Positions 5,095 through 14,500 of a stretch of DNA of 34,932 nt are shown piece by piece (the stretch's first letter is position 1; every line of letters starts with the position of its first letter). The position numbers and the translations under genes were made by a program. Below the pieces are notes generated by a model, which saw nothing but the letters and a program-made list of their open reading frames with translations, was not told the origin of the DNA and did no database searches. The stretch covers positions 1 to 34,932 of the forward strand of contig NZ_JAHAFS010000019.1 of the NCBI RefSeq assembly GCF_018374135.1, in the 5' to 3' direction. This stretch comes from Campylobacter gracilis (GTDB lineage Bacteria > Campylobacterota > Campylobacteria > Campylobacterales > Campylobacteraceae).

Positions 5095-7608
5095 TTAGAC
5101 CAGCGCCAGCTTCAGCACCTCTTCGATCCGCTCTACGGGCGTTATTTTCAGATCGTTTTTGACCTCGTCCGGGATCTCCGCTAGGTCGCGCTCGTAGTTT
5201 TTGCGCGGGATCAGCACTTCGGCGATTTTGGCTTTGTGCGCGGCGATGAGTTTCTCTTTGAGCCCGCCAATCGGCAGCACCTTGCCGCTTAGCGTGATCT
5301 CGCCCGTCATCGCCAGATCTGCGCGCACTTTGCGCTCGCTTAAAATCGACGCGATCGCCGTGCTCATCGTGATACCCGCGCTCGGTCCGTCCTTTGGCGT
5401 CGCACCCTCGGGCACGTGGATGTGAAGGTCGAATTTGTTATAAATCTGCTCTGAGCTTTCGGAATTTTCCTCCGCGCCTAAATTTTGTGCCGCTACAGGG
5501 CTTTTAGACGCTGCGCCGCCATTTGCGCGCAATGCGGAGTTTTTGCCCGCGCGTGAGGCTTTTGCCGCGCCCGCCTTCGCGTCTTGAGCCGCTTTGAGCT
5601 TGCCCTCGTCGATAAGCACCTTTACGACGCTAAAGGCGATCTGCGCGGATTCTTTCATCACGTCGCCGAGCTGGCCCGTGATCGTCATTGCGCCCTTGCC
5701 TTTGATCTTGACCGCTTCGATCTTGAGCACGTCGCCGCCTACCGCGGTCCACGCAAGTCCGTTTACGATGCCGATTTGATCGCACTTTTCGACCTCGTCG
5801 ATCTCGAAAACCTTTTTATTTAGAAATTCGCTTAAATTTTTCGTCGTAACGACGATTTTTCTAAATTCTTTGTCTTTTAAAATTTTAACCGCGACCTTGC
5901 GGAAGATCGCTGCGATCTGGCGGCGCAGGTTTCGCACGCCGCTTTCGCGCGTGTACTCTTCGATGATCTCGGAAAGGGCGGCGGGGTTGATTGCTACGTC
6001 GGCTGATTTTAAGCCGTGGCGCTGCAGCTCCTGAGGGATCAGATAGTCCTTAGCGATCTGAAATTTCTCCTGCGGCGTGTAAGAGCTAAGCTCGATAAAC
6101 TCCATCCTATCGCGCAGCGGCGCGGGTATGAGAGATACGTCGTTCGCCGTGGCGATAAAGATGATCTTGCTAAGATCGATATTGAAATTTAGATAATAAT
6201 CCCTAAAGCTCGAGTTTTGCTCGGGGTCTAAAATTTCAAGCAGAACCGCCGTTGGATCGCCCTTGTATGAGCTTGAAATTTTATCGATCTCATCAAGCAC
6301 GATGACGGGGTTCATCTGATTTGCCTCGATGAGCCCTTGCACGATGCGACCCGGCATCGCGCCGATGTAGGTGCGACGGTGTCCGCGTAGCTCGTTTACG
6401 TCCTCAAGCCCGCCCAAAGCGATGCGGATGAGTTTGCGCTTAAGCGCGGTCGCGATGGAGTTTGCAAGACTCGTCTTGCCTACGCCGGGAGGGCCGTAGA
6501 AGCACAAGATCGCGCCGCCGTTTTTGCCGTCCTCTTTGCTCTTCTTGCTGCTTGTGCCGCGAAGCTCTAAAAGCTGTTTCAGCGCGAAATACTCCTCGAT
6601 GCGCGCCTTGGGCTTTTGCAGAGAGTGGTGGTCTTTGTTTAGCTGCGCGGTGACGCCCTCGATGGACATCTTGTGCTTTGCCGCTTTTTCGAACGGCACT
6701 TCAATCACCCAGTCCAGATAGCTCTGTACAAGCCCCGCATCGGCGCTGTCCGGATGGAGGCGGGCAAATTTATCGATCTGCTTTTTGATCTCTTTGTAGG
6801 CATCCTCGCCCAAATAGGGCTTTTTGGCTTCCAGCTTTTTGCGGTATTCCTCGATCTCGACGTCGCGATCGGCGTCGCCGCCGAGCTCCTTTTGGATCTG
6901 TTTGAGCTGCTCTTTTAAAAAATACTCCTTGTTCGTCTTGTCGATCTTGGAATGAACCTTGCTTTTGATCTCCTTTTCGAGCCTCTGCGCTTCGATCTCG
7001 TCGGAGATGTAGTTGATGAGGTTGAAAAGGCGCTTTTGCAAATTGCTCTCGGTAAAAAACGAGTAGGCTACCTGCTTTTTTAGACGCAGTGCGCTTAAAA
7101 TTAGGTCGCAAACGCGCGCGGCGTCGGTGCCGTCGTCGATGGTCTTTAACAGATCGTTCGGGAAAAAATGCGTAAGAGTGCTAAGCGTCTTGGTTTTTTC
7201 CTTTAGCACGCTTACCAGCGCGTCTAATTTTTGATCGTTGCCGCGCTCGTCGTGGATGATATCGACGGTAGCGACCAGCGGATCTTGCGAAATTTCTTTT
7301 ACGATTTTGCCTTTTAGCGCGCCTTGGAATAAAATTTTAACCCGACCGTCGGGAAGCGGTACGGTTCTCATAACGGAGCCCACGACGCCTCCATTATAGA
7401 TGCCGCCGAAGCTCCTATCGCCGCTAAATTCCGACTTTGAGCTTACGACCATTATCATAGATTCGTTTTTGGCGGCTAGATCGAGGGCTTTTTTGTTATG
7501 TTCGTCGCCGATGAAAAGGGGCGCTATCATAAAGGGATATAAAAATAGCTCGTCCTCGACGATAATAGGCAGATCGCTCGGGAATGTTGTATTTTGCATC
7601 AGTTGCAT
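5095..7608 (-). CDS. lon: ATP-dependent Lon protease
   Basis: Lon is the cytoplasmic AAA+ serine protease that degrades misfolded and regulatory proteins. This one has 837 residues. Domains in order are the N-terminal substrate-binding domain (about 1-210), a charged coiled-coil region, the AAA+ module with Walker A GPPGVGKT near 371 and Walker B VIVLDEID near 437, and the protease domain with catalytic Ser near 743 (KDGPSAG) and Lys near 786 (GGLKEK). A low-complexity Ala/Lys/Ser/Glu insert of roughly 50 residues (about 670-722) interrupts the start of the protease domain before the DLHIHVPEGA strand, and a short Lys/Ser/Gly insert precedes Walker A (about 352-366). ATG 7608 follows GGAGGAG, which overlaps the bamD stop; a second Met at residue 4 is possible. 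It is co-transcribed with bamD. Confidence 0.97.
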   Translation of the reverse strand: MQLMQNTTFPSDLPIIVEDELFLYPFMIAPLFIGDEHNKKALDLAAKNESMIMVVSSKSEFSGDRSFGGIYNGGVVGSVMRTVPLPDGRVKILFQGALKGKIVKEISQDPLVATVDIIHDERGNDQKLDALVSVLKEKTKTLSTLTHFFPNDLLKTIDDGTDAARVCDLILSALRLKKQVAYSFFTESNLQKRLFNLINYISDEIEAQRLEKEIKSKVHSKIDKTNKEYFLKEQLKQIQKELGGDADRDVEIEEYRKKLEAKKPYLGEDAYKEIKKQIDKFARLHPDSADAGLVQSYLDWVIEVPFEKAAKHKMSIEGVTAQLNKDHHSLQKPKARIEEYFALKQLLELRGTSSKKSKEDGKNGGAILCFYGPPGVGKTSLANSIATALKRKLIRIALGGLEDVNELRGHRRTYIGAMPGRIVQGLIEANQMNPVIVLDEIDKISSSYKGDPTAVLLEILDPEQNSSFRDYYLNFNIDLSKIIFIATANDVSLIPAPLRDRMEFIELSSYTPQEKFQIAKDYLIPQELQRHGLKSADVAINPAALSEIIEEYTRESGVRNLRRQIAAIFRKVAVKILKDKEFRKIVVTTKNLSEFLNKKVFEIDEVEKCDQIGIVNGLAWTAVGGDVLKIEAVKIKGKGAMTITGQLGDVMKESAQIAFSVVKVLIDEGKLKAAQDAKAGAAKASRAGKNSALRANGGAASKSPVAAQNLGAEENSESSEQIYNKFDLHIHVPEGATPKDGPSAGITMSTAIASILSERKVRADLAMTGEITLSGKVLPIGGLKEKLIAAHKAKIAEVLIPRKNYERDLAEIPDEVKNDLKITPVERIEEVLKLALV

Positions 7609-7616
7609 CGCTCCTC

Positions 7617-8264
7617 CTACTCAAAAATCGCGCGATACCAAGGCGAGCGCGGTTTGATTACGTCGGTGCCGTTTAACGGGGACTCTTCGATGCGCTGCTC
7701 GTAAATTTTAGCAGAACTTTCGCGGTCGGTGCGCTGGTAAAGGTCTTTGATGTCGATATTTAGCTGATGCTCGGCAAGGCGTAGCTTTGTTAGCATCGTC
7801 TCAAGTAGTGGGCGATACTCGCTCTGCGGGTATTCAGCTATAAATTTTCGAATTTCGTCGATGCTGTTTAGCATTAGCTTTTGGTTGCGATTTGGGCGGC
7901 TAAAGGAATCAAAATTTGCTCTAATTTTTAGAAATCTCGCGTATTCGATCTTCTGCGTCGTACCGTAGAGGCGGATATATTCGTCTAGGTATTTGTTTGC
8001 TTTCTCGTAGTTTTCATCCTCCACGAATGCCCACGCCATAATGAGCGTCATCTCCTCAAGCAGAGGCGAAGCGATATGTTCGCTAGAAAAGCTAGTATAG
8101 TGCTTCTCGGCATCCTCCATGCTGGCGTTATTGATATCTTCTAAAATTTTAGAATACCATGCCTCGGGGCTTAGATTAAAAAGCTCGCCGTCGCCTTTGC
8201 CACTGCAGCCGCCGATAAACGCGATAAATAGGAGAGCGGATAGAATTTTACTTAGATTTGTCAT
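7617..8264 (-). CDS. bamD: outer membrane protein assembly factor BamD (lipoprotein)
   Basis: This 215-residue lipoprotein has a signal peptide with lipobox FIGGC (Cys20). It is followed by TPR-like helical repeats (EEMTLIMAWAFVEDENYEKANKYLDEYIRLYG; KFIAEYPQSEYRPLLETML), as in BamD, which helps BamA insert beta-barrel proteins into the outer membrane. The length is close to normal for the family. The ATG has AAGGA ahead, and the lon ribosome site overlaps its stop codon, so bamD and lon form an operon. The gene order bamD-lon is, to my recollection, also found in other campylobacters. Confidence 0.88.
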   Translation of the reverse strand: MTNLSKILSALLFIAFIGGCSGKGDGELFNLSPEAWYSKILEDINNASMEDAEKHYTSFSSEHIASPLLEEMTLIMAWAFVEDENYEKANKYLDEYIRLYGTTQKIEYARFLKIRANFDSFSRPNRNQKLMLNSIDEIRKFIAEYPQSEYRPLLETMLTKLRLAEHQLNIDIKDLYQRTDRESSAKIYEQRIEESPLNGTDVIKPRSPWYRAIFE

Positions 8265-8294
8265 AAAAAATCCTTGGAATTTATTTAGCTCGTA

Positions 8295-8302
8295 ATTTTA
8301 TA
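8295..8302 (-). promoter_or_regulatory. candidate -10 region for bamD-lon
   Basis: The minus strand reads TATAAAAT about 31-38 bases upstream of the bamD ATG and upstream of its AAGGA site. No clear -35. Confidence 0.45.
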
Positions 8303-8443
8303 GTCTTTGAGTAAATGCAAGCTTAAATTCCGCGTCCAAATTTAAAAATGGAATTTCTTTAAAATTTTTGTGCGTTCGGGCTTAAAAATCTTTGTAAACC
8401 AAAAAATTTACGCGATAAATTCTAAATTTAAGTTTAACAATAG

Positions 8444-8449
8444 TATAAT
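8444..8449 (+). promoter_or_regulatory. -10 box for the prepilin cluster
   Basis: A perfect TATAAT lies in an AT-rich approach with a T-rich stretch upstream. It sits about 67 bases before the first prepilin ATG and is the best promoter for the 8.5-11.3 kb gene group. Confidence 0.6.
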
Positions 8450-8515
8450 TAGCGCCGATAACGCAGAGTAAGTTTGCGTTTCCGTAATTTCAAAATTTTA
8501 AAGAAAGGATGTAAG

Positions 8516-9292
8516 ATGAAAAAAGGTTTTACTCTAATCGAGCTGATCTTTACTATCGTGATTTTGGCGATTACGACGATGGCGATTCCGCGTATCGTTG
8601 CGCAGACTGCGGGGCTTAACGAATTTGCTATAAAGCAGGAGTTAGTGATGAACGCAAAGACGGCTATGACACAGATCATTCGTGCGCCTTGGGACAGCGG
8701 CTATGTTAATGCCCCAGGGGCATGCACGGGTATTGATGATTTAAACGAGTGTGCGAGGGTGATGCCAGTGCCAATATTTGATTTATCCAGGGTAGTAAAT
8801 TCGGAGGATCTTAACTCTCTTGCTCTTGTTAATAGGAATGGGGCGTCTCACGAGAATATAGGTAATACTAGAAAGGTATCTACTGCCACCCCTACTTTAA
8901 GCCGTTGTTTCGGAACCGGTGCAAATGCGCCAGATCCTAAATGTATCGTATCTTACGGTTGGGATACTACCGGCAGAGGATATAACGATGTAGATGATTA
9001 TATCGTATACAAACCCCAGATCGATCCTGCAAGGATTCCTAACAGAACGTCTGGCGATTTCTTATTAACTACTGACGTAAGCGTTAATGTGATGTATGTT
9101 AGTGACGCTCTTACATCAACTTCTGGAGGCTATAAAAATTCTAGAGCAATAGAAGCAAATTTAGGAATCCGAGCGTCTTCCGTTCCTACGAACATTAAAT
9201 TAGTAGAAGTAACGGCGGTAGATAGAAATGATAGAGATAGGAATGTGACATTGCGATCATATTCATTCAATATCGGCTCTAATGATATTTAA
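8516..9292 (+). CDS. prepilin-type minor pilin/pseudopilin 1
   Basis: This 258-residue protein has a textbook class III signal: MKKG then FTLIELIFTIVILAI, with cleavage expected after Gly4 by prepilin peptidase and Glu at mature position 5. A hydrophobic helix of about 20 residues is followed by a globular domain containing two Cys near residues 60-70 and further Cys pairs that could form disulfides. It is larger than a major pilin, so a minor pilin or pseudopilin of a type IV pilus, type II secretion or DNA-uptake machine is likely. ATG 8516 has AAAGGA upstream; an earlier in-frame TTG would destroy the signal. It is first of three prepilin-like genes in tight succession. Confidence 0.88.
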   Translation: MKKGFTLIELIFTIVILAITTMAIPRIVAQTAGLNEFAIKQELVMNAKTAMTQIIRAPWDSGYVNAPGACTGIDDLNECARVMPVPIFDLSRVVNSEDLNSLALVNRNGASHENIGNTRKVSTATPTLSRCFGTGANAPDPKCIVSYGWDTTGRGYNDVDDYIVYKPQIDPARIPNRTSGDFLLTTDVSVNVMYVSDALTSTSGGYKNSRAIEANLGIRASSVPTNIKLVEVTAVDRNDRDRNVTLRSYSFNIGSNDI

Positions 9293-9308
9293 GGTTAAAG
9301 AGTATATT

Positions 9309-10301
9309 ATGAAAAATGCATTTACGCTCATTGAGCTCGTTTTCGTCATTATAGTTATGGGTATAATTTCTATGTTTGGCGCAGATCTATATTTTCAGGT
9401 TTATAAATCGTATGTTCATGTGCGTGCCATGAATCAGTTAGAGGCTAGGACGCAAAATGTGGTTACTCTTATAGCATCTAAGCTGGAAGACAGAATTCCT
9501 TTCACGACTATAGCAAGAATTTACGACGAAGGAAAAAATGCCGATCGTCCTTTTACGTCGATAGAGTCTGCTACTGCGGATCATGACACCTTAGAGTGGA
9601 TAGGTCAGAGCATAGAGAGTAAATATGCTTCTAATTCTAACCATAACGTGGGCTGGAGCGGGTTTATGGACATGAACTCATTTGTCGCGGGAACTGAAAC
9701 GAATGCTTATAGCTTTAATTCTCAGGGAAGCAATTTCAATGATGTTTCTAATATTATTCAAAGACTGCGATTTAATACGGATGGAAACTTTGCTATCATA
9801 TTTAGAGATATTCAAATCGATGATTCTAATAGTAGATATGGTGGGATTCAAAATGCTTTTGGTTACGGAGGTAGGGCTGATATGGTGGCGAATGCGAGTA
9901 GGAATACGGGCAACAATGAAAGAGTAAATATAACATATGAGGCATATGCGCATTTAGGTAAAGATGCTATTTCGGAACAGTACTACTTAGCACATACTGG
10001 ATATGCTATACAGCCGGATAATGTACGACGAACGTATACAAACGCATCGGGCGCAGCCGTAAATTATGAGGGTGGTAGTAAGAATTTTAATTTAAGACTT
10101 TTTTATAACTATAGACCTTGGACCGGTACGCGGTATGATGCTAATAGTAGTAGCGCTATTATTGCCGAAGACGTTAGCTTGTTTAGGTTTAAAGACGATA
10201 ACGGAGCTTTAGCCTTTAAATTATGTATGAGAGATGGTGGTAGGAATTTTGATGTATCGCAGCTCGATTTAATAATATGCAAAACGCAGGTGGTATTTTG
10301 A
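9309..10301 (+). CDS. prepilin-type minor pilin/pseudopilin 2
   Basis: This 330-residue protein begins MKNA then FTLIELVFVIIVMGIIS, a prepilin N-terminus with Glu at position 5; Ala replaces the usual Gly at the cleavage site, which prepilin peptidases tolerate. After the helix comes a long, mostly beta globular domain rich in Asn, Tyr and Gly, with Cys residues only near the C-terminus. The size and helix pattern recall PulJ/PilW/MshO-type minor pilins. I chose ATG 9309 over the in-frame ATG at 9282 because the signal must be N-terminal; the earlier start overlaps the previous gene. It begins 16 bases after pilin 1 and ends 1 base before pilin 3. Confidence 0.83.
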   Translation: MKNAFTLIELVFVIIVMGIISMFGADLYFQVYKSYVHVRAMNQLEARTQNVVTLIASKLEDRIPFTTIARIYDEGKNADRPFTSIESATADHDTLEWIGQSIESKYASNSNHNVGWSGFMDMNSFVAGTETNAYSFNSQGSNFNDVSNIIQRLRFNTDGNFAIIFRDIQIDDSNSRYGGIQNAFGYGGRADMVANASRNTGNNERVNITYEAYAHLGKDAISEQYYLAHTGYAIQPDNVRRTYTNASGAAVNYEGGSKNFNLRLFYNYRPWTGTRYDANSSSAIIAEDVSLFRFKDDNGALAFKLCMRDGGRNFDVSQLDLIICKTQVVF

Positions 10302-10302
10302 G

Positions 10303-10788
10303 ATGAAAAATGGTTTTAGTTTAATAGCCGCCGTATTTTTTATAATATTGGTAGCTACTACGGCGCTTACGGCATTGAGTATCGCTACTATGACGGCTAG
10401 AGATACGTCTACTATCTACGGTAAAGAACAAGCTTTACTTTTGGCTCAGAGCGCTACTGAATTTACTGTTATGGCGATGCAGGCACATGTATATCCGAGA
10501 CAGATAACTGGTGGAGGTTATGATAGTGCAAACTGTTTAGAGAGGGTAAGACTGACTTATCCTAATTCTGAAGAACCATGGTTTATTATGAATGTAAATA
10601 TATATTATCTAGATAACCTAACTAATTGTGGTACTAATATAGGCAGAACTAGGTTATTAAATGCAGGCGGTACGCCACAAACGACTCCTACTACTCATGC
10701 TGCGTTAGTAGATGTGACAGTAAGATCTACGCCGGCATTCAGTACAGTTCCTATAGTTTATAATAGACGGACTCTACAAAAACCATAA
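10303..10788 (+). CDS. prepilin-like protein 3 without Glu5 (PilX/MshP/GspK type)
   Basis: This 161-residue protein starts MKNG then FSLIAAVFFIILVATTALTA. The helix and the cleavage Gly are those of a prepilin, but position 5 is Ala rather than Glu. Loss of Glu5 is typical of pilins that sit at the tip, such as GspK and some PilX/MshP-like proteins, because they have no earlier subunit to pair with. The SATEFTVMAMQ segment after the helix matches PilX-like proteins. Two Cys (near residues 78 and 108) may pair. It is separated by one base from pilin 2, and the hpf ribosome site follows its stop. The family type is inferred from layout and the missing Glu5. Confidence 0.75.
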   Translation: MKNGFSLIAAVFFIILVATTALTALSIATMTARDTSTIYGKEQALLLAQSATEFTVMAMQAHVYPRQITGGGYDSANCLERVRLTYPNSEEPWFIMNVNIYYLDNLTNCGTNIGRTRLLNAGGTPQTTPTTHAALVDVTVRSTPAFSTVPIVYNRRTLQKP

Positions 10789-10803
10789 TTGAAAGGATAC
10801 TTC

Positions 10804-11346
10804 ATGAATATGAGTATAGTAGGAAAGCAGTTTGGGCTTACAGATTCTATCAAGAGTTATATGGATAATGCTTTTGAAAGTTTAAGTAAATATAATCTCG
10901 ATATAGTATCTATTCGCTGTGTAATATCTGCAGATGAGAAACAGGGACGCAAAGGATTTGTAATAGATTTCTCTTTAAATTTGGCCCATAAAGATACGGT
11001 AGTAATCCGTCATAAAGATAAAGATTTATATGCTGCGATAGATAGTGTAGTAGATCGTGCATCCAAGGTGCTACGTAGGCATCATGATAAAGTAAATTCG
11101 CATAAAAACCGCGATGAAATGAAACAAAATGCTTTAAATGAGGCAGTAAAAGCAATTGAGTCAAATCAAAGTGAAACTATAGACGAGATAGTTCCTACTG
11201 AGCTAGAACTTTATAAACCGCTAGAGATTGACGAAGCACTTAATAAACTAAAAGAAAGTACCGATCAATTTTTGGTTTTCAATGATATGGATGCTAAAAT
11301 GAGAGTACTATATAAACGTAAGGATGGAAGGTTTGGTTTATTTTAG
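10804..11346 (+). CDS. hpf: ribosome hibernation promoting factor, long form
   Basis: HPF binds the 30S subunit and, in its long form, dimerises 70S ribosomes into inactive 100S particles during starvation. This 180-residue protein has the N-terminal RaiA/HPF domain (MNMSIVGKQFGLTDSIKSYM; helix with AAIDSVVDRASKVLRRHHDK), a linker rich in Glu and Asn, and a C-terminal dimerisation domain (PLEIDEALNKLKES, FLVFNDMDAKMRVLYKRKDG). I chose ATG 10804 because AAAGGA lies seven bases upstream; ATG 10810 is also possible. It follows the prepilin genes by 15 bases and so may share their transcript, an unusual partner for hpf. Its DNA is AT-rich like the pilin genes. Confidence 0.92.
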   Translation: MNMSIVGKQFGLTDSIKSYMDNAFESLSKYNLDIVSIRCVISADEKQGRKGFVIDFSLNLAHKDTVVIRHKDKDLYAAIDSVVDRASKVLRRHHDKVNSHKNRDEMKQNALNEAVKAIESNQSETIDEIVPTELELYKPLEIDEALNKLKESTDQFLVFNDMDAKMRVLYKRKDGRFGLF

Positions 11347-11487
11347 CCTTTTGGCTAATTCGTGGTACCGTTAAAATTTAGCTGTGGTATATGATATATA
11401 TTCTCTTTACCGCAGCCTAATAGTTTCGTTTTTCTTATTTTTTACTTGAAAGTTATTAAAATTTATAGTTTTTAAGTAAAAAAGATG

Positions 11488-11493
11488 TAAAAT
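11488..11493 (+). promoter_or_regulatory. candidate -10 for the giant secreted protein
   Basis: TAAAAT directly preceded by TG, about 35 bases upstream of the ATG at 11528, in a 181-base gap after hpf. A strong GGAGGG ribosome site follows. Suggests the large gene has its own promoter. Confidence 0.4.
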
Positions 11494-11527
11494 CATGTAA
11501 ATATGTTATTGACCGGAGGGTAGTATC

Positions 11528-14500
11528 ATGAACAAAAAGAGCTATAAGTTTGTACCTATTTTGGTATTTTTGTTTTTATTCTTCACGAATGCTTTTGGTG
11601 CAACTAAAGTTGCCGAAGTTTCATTTACAGGAAATGTAGAGCAAACTACGAATCTTAGTGGTAATCTCATAATCCCAAATTCTGCTAGCGAAGTATACTA
11701 TTTTAAAGTTACAGTGCCTACTAATGGGAAAATTACGATAACCCCTGATAGTACGTTTTATATAGACGATAGTTCATTTAAATATAAGACAAGCACTTCA
11801 AACTTGGATAGTTTTGTTTCTGTTAAGTCAAGTGGGTCAAAAGTTACGTCGCCTTTGGAATATACCGTAGGATCAACTACGGGAGAGACTTTTTACTTTT
11901 TGTTCGTAAATGATACTGGATCTCCTATAAAATCTACTATTACATCGATAAAATTTACGCCGGACGCTCCGGCTAATGCGCCTGATAAGAATAAATGTTC
12001 GTCATTTGGCAATACTAGAGTTGGTCTAGATAGTTCCGTTAGCCCTGCTACCTTATATGATAAAGTATCTTATAATTTCCAAGGAGCAAAGTTATTTAAA
12101 AACGGAAAATATATTGGTTTTTACGGTAAAATTAAAGTTATTAGTAAAGGCACGATTTCTACTGATAGTTATATGGGCTATAAAGTATCTGTAGATAAAC
12201 ATCAAGATAGTCAAGATTGTAAAGCTACCGATAATAAGTCTTTACAAGTAGATGTTGGTGATGAGGTATATATTCATATAAATCCGGCGGATGATGCGAA
12301 GGTGGATGAACCTATAAATGGAACAGCGATAGTTAAATTCGCTCCTAATAATACTGGCGGCGGCGGTACAGGGGGCGACGATCACCATACTGGTGGCGTA
12401 GAGCCTACAATTCAGCCAAATGAGGTTCCTGATGACGGTCGTATTTTATCTGATAGTAATAGGGGTGCTATTGATTTTAGTGGTGTTCCAAAAGATGATT
12501 GGGCAAATGGTCAACATCCGCAGATTAGATTTGGAGGCGAAGGTACATATGTATATGGTGATTATGCGCTTACCGGTAAGCCTATAGTTCATCAAAAAGG
12601 CGACTATAATTATAAAGATTATATGTATAACGATAATACTGAGTACTATAAAGAGGATGGCGCTTTCGTTAGAAATAGTTCAAGAAATAAAATGCTTCTA
12701 CCAAAAGGCATAAAAAAGAAGGATATTGTTTATGCTAGACTTTATTGGGAAGGGCATATATTCAACGCAAATAAAAATGCCGGATTTAGAGACATAAAGG
12801 ATTATACTAAAGCTCAGATCAGAATTAAAAGCTCTAAAGGCAGCGGTACCAATGTAATTAATATCCAAAGAGATAAATGTAACGGCTTTGTAGCATGGAA
12901 TACGGGTCGTGTTCCCGAGACTCGTATGAATTATAACTGTTCTAAAGATATAACCGAGCTAGTAAAAAAGGAATTTGTTGATTATTCAGACAGTATTGAT
13001 TTTACAGTAGGAAATTTAAATACTACTACTGGTTCTGACAATTTCGGTATTATTTATATCAATGGCAAACTATTTGATTCGGTTAAACTAGGTTCCCATG
13101 GTGGTTGGGGCATTGTCTTGGTATACGATAAAACTCTCAATTCTCGAAATGAGTTAGTGGCAGATCTACAAACAGATGCTAGCATTACTGGCTCTGTTAA
13201 GAGCTTTGATGATGCCAATAAGTATATTGAGACATACTTTAAGCCAAAAAATGTAACTATATACGGGGACTTCATAGCATTGATGCCTTGGAGTGGAGGC
13301 TTTGAGAAAATGAAGGTCGGTTTTAAATTGCAAGGATTCTATACGCCTAGAATTGGTACTGTTCAGTCAAAGATTAGTTTCTTGGGCTTTGGCGGCGAAA
13401 AAAATATTGAGGCAGGTGAATATCTGCGTGTCAAAAATAATAAGACCAATAAGTTTGAAACCCTAAGTGGAAGTAAAGTAAATTTGCCGGTTAGTGGCGC
13501 ACCAGAATATGCCAATATCTATGATGGTTCCATATCATTACTCAAAGTGGATTCGAATGGAAAATATCAATATGAATATCCGACTGGCACTGTATATAAT
13601 ATAGGTTATGACTTAGATGAATTTGATATAAGTGATAAAATGTCAAATAAGCAGTCGGTGCTCGATGTAGAAATAGGTGCTAATTTTCGAGGGCACGATG
13701 CCGATCAAAATTTCATAAGTATGATTGCATTATCTACCGACTTATATGTTCCTAATCTATGCTATGAGGAAAAAATATATAATGCTGCCGGTTGGGTACA
13801 ATTTTTTGATCCAAAAACAAGTCTTAGAAAAGCTTTAAACGCTACGGCTCAAGAAAATATTCCTCAGGCGGGTGTTGATGAAGCCATTGTTGCGGGTGAG
13901 AATTTATTTTATCGTGTGCAGTTTAAAAACAAAAAGGATAAAGACGGTAACGGCGAAACTGCGGAAGGTGTTTATGTAACTCCAAATTTCGGCGCATGGA
14001 ATACCTATCAATTAAATACATCGGCTATTGATAATACGCTTAAAGCAGGCACTATTGAGAATGCCAACTACGTATTTCTTAAGGACGATCAAAAAGGTGC
14101 TTATTCAACTTTAGTTGATGTGGCTAATGCTACATCTTCTCCAAATGTCAGTGAAAATACTTATAAAGATAGACAACTTAATAGCACTAATAATAATGTA
14201 TTAAAATTTTTCGTCGGTAAAAATTCTGGAAAAATAGGTGCGGATGGACAACCTGTCGGAGGCAATCTCGAGAAGGGGGAAAGCGCTTTCGTAGAATTTA
14301 ATGCCACGGTTGGCAGAAATCCTATTTATAGACCTCTTAGTTATAGCGTAAGCTATAAGATGGATATTGCAGGTAAAAAAGTAGATGGACCTTCTTCGTT
14401 GATGCAGCCTTGCGGTAAAGCTTCTAAAAATAGAAGGGTTGTGGTCCTAGAAGGTTTGCAAATTGTAAATAAGAATTTCGAGGATAGTACAAAAGAACAA

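Noticed and set aside
6770..7111. 113-codon minus-strand ORF
   Set aside because: A charged shadow frame inside lon.
11345..11356. Terminator after hpf (AGCCTTTTGGCT)
   Set aside because: Only a 4-bp stem and no T-run follows.
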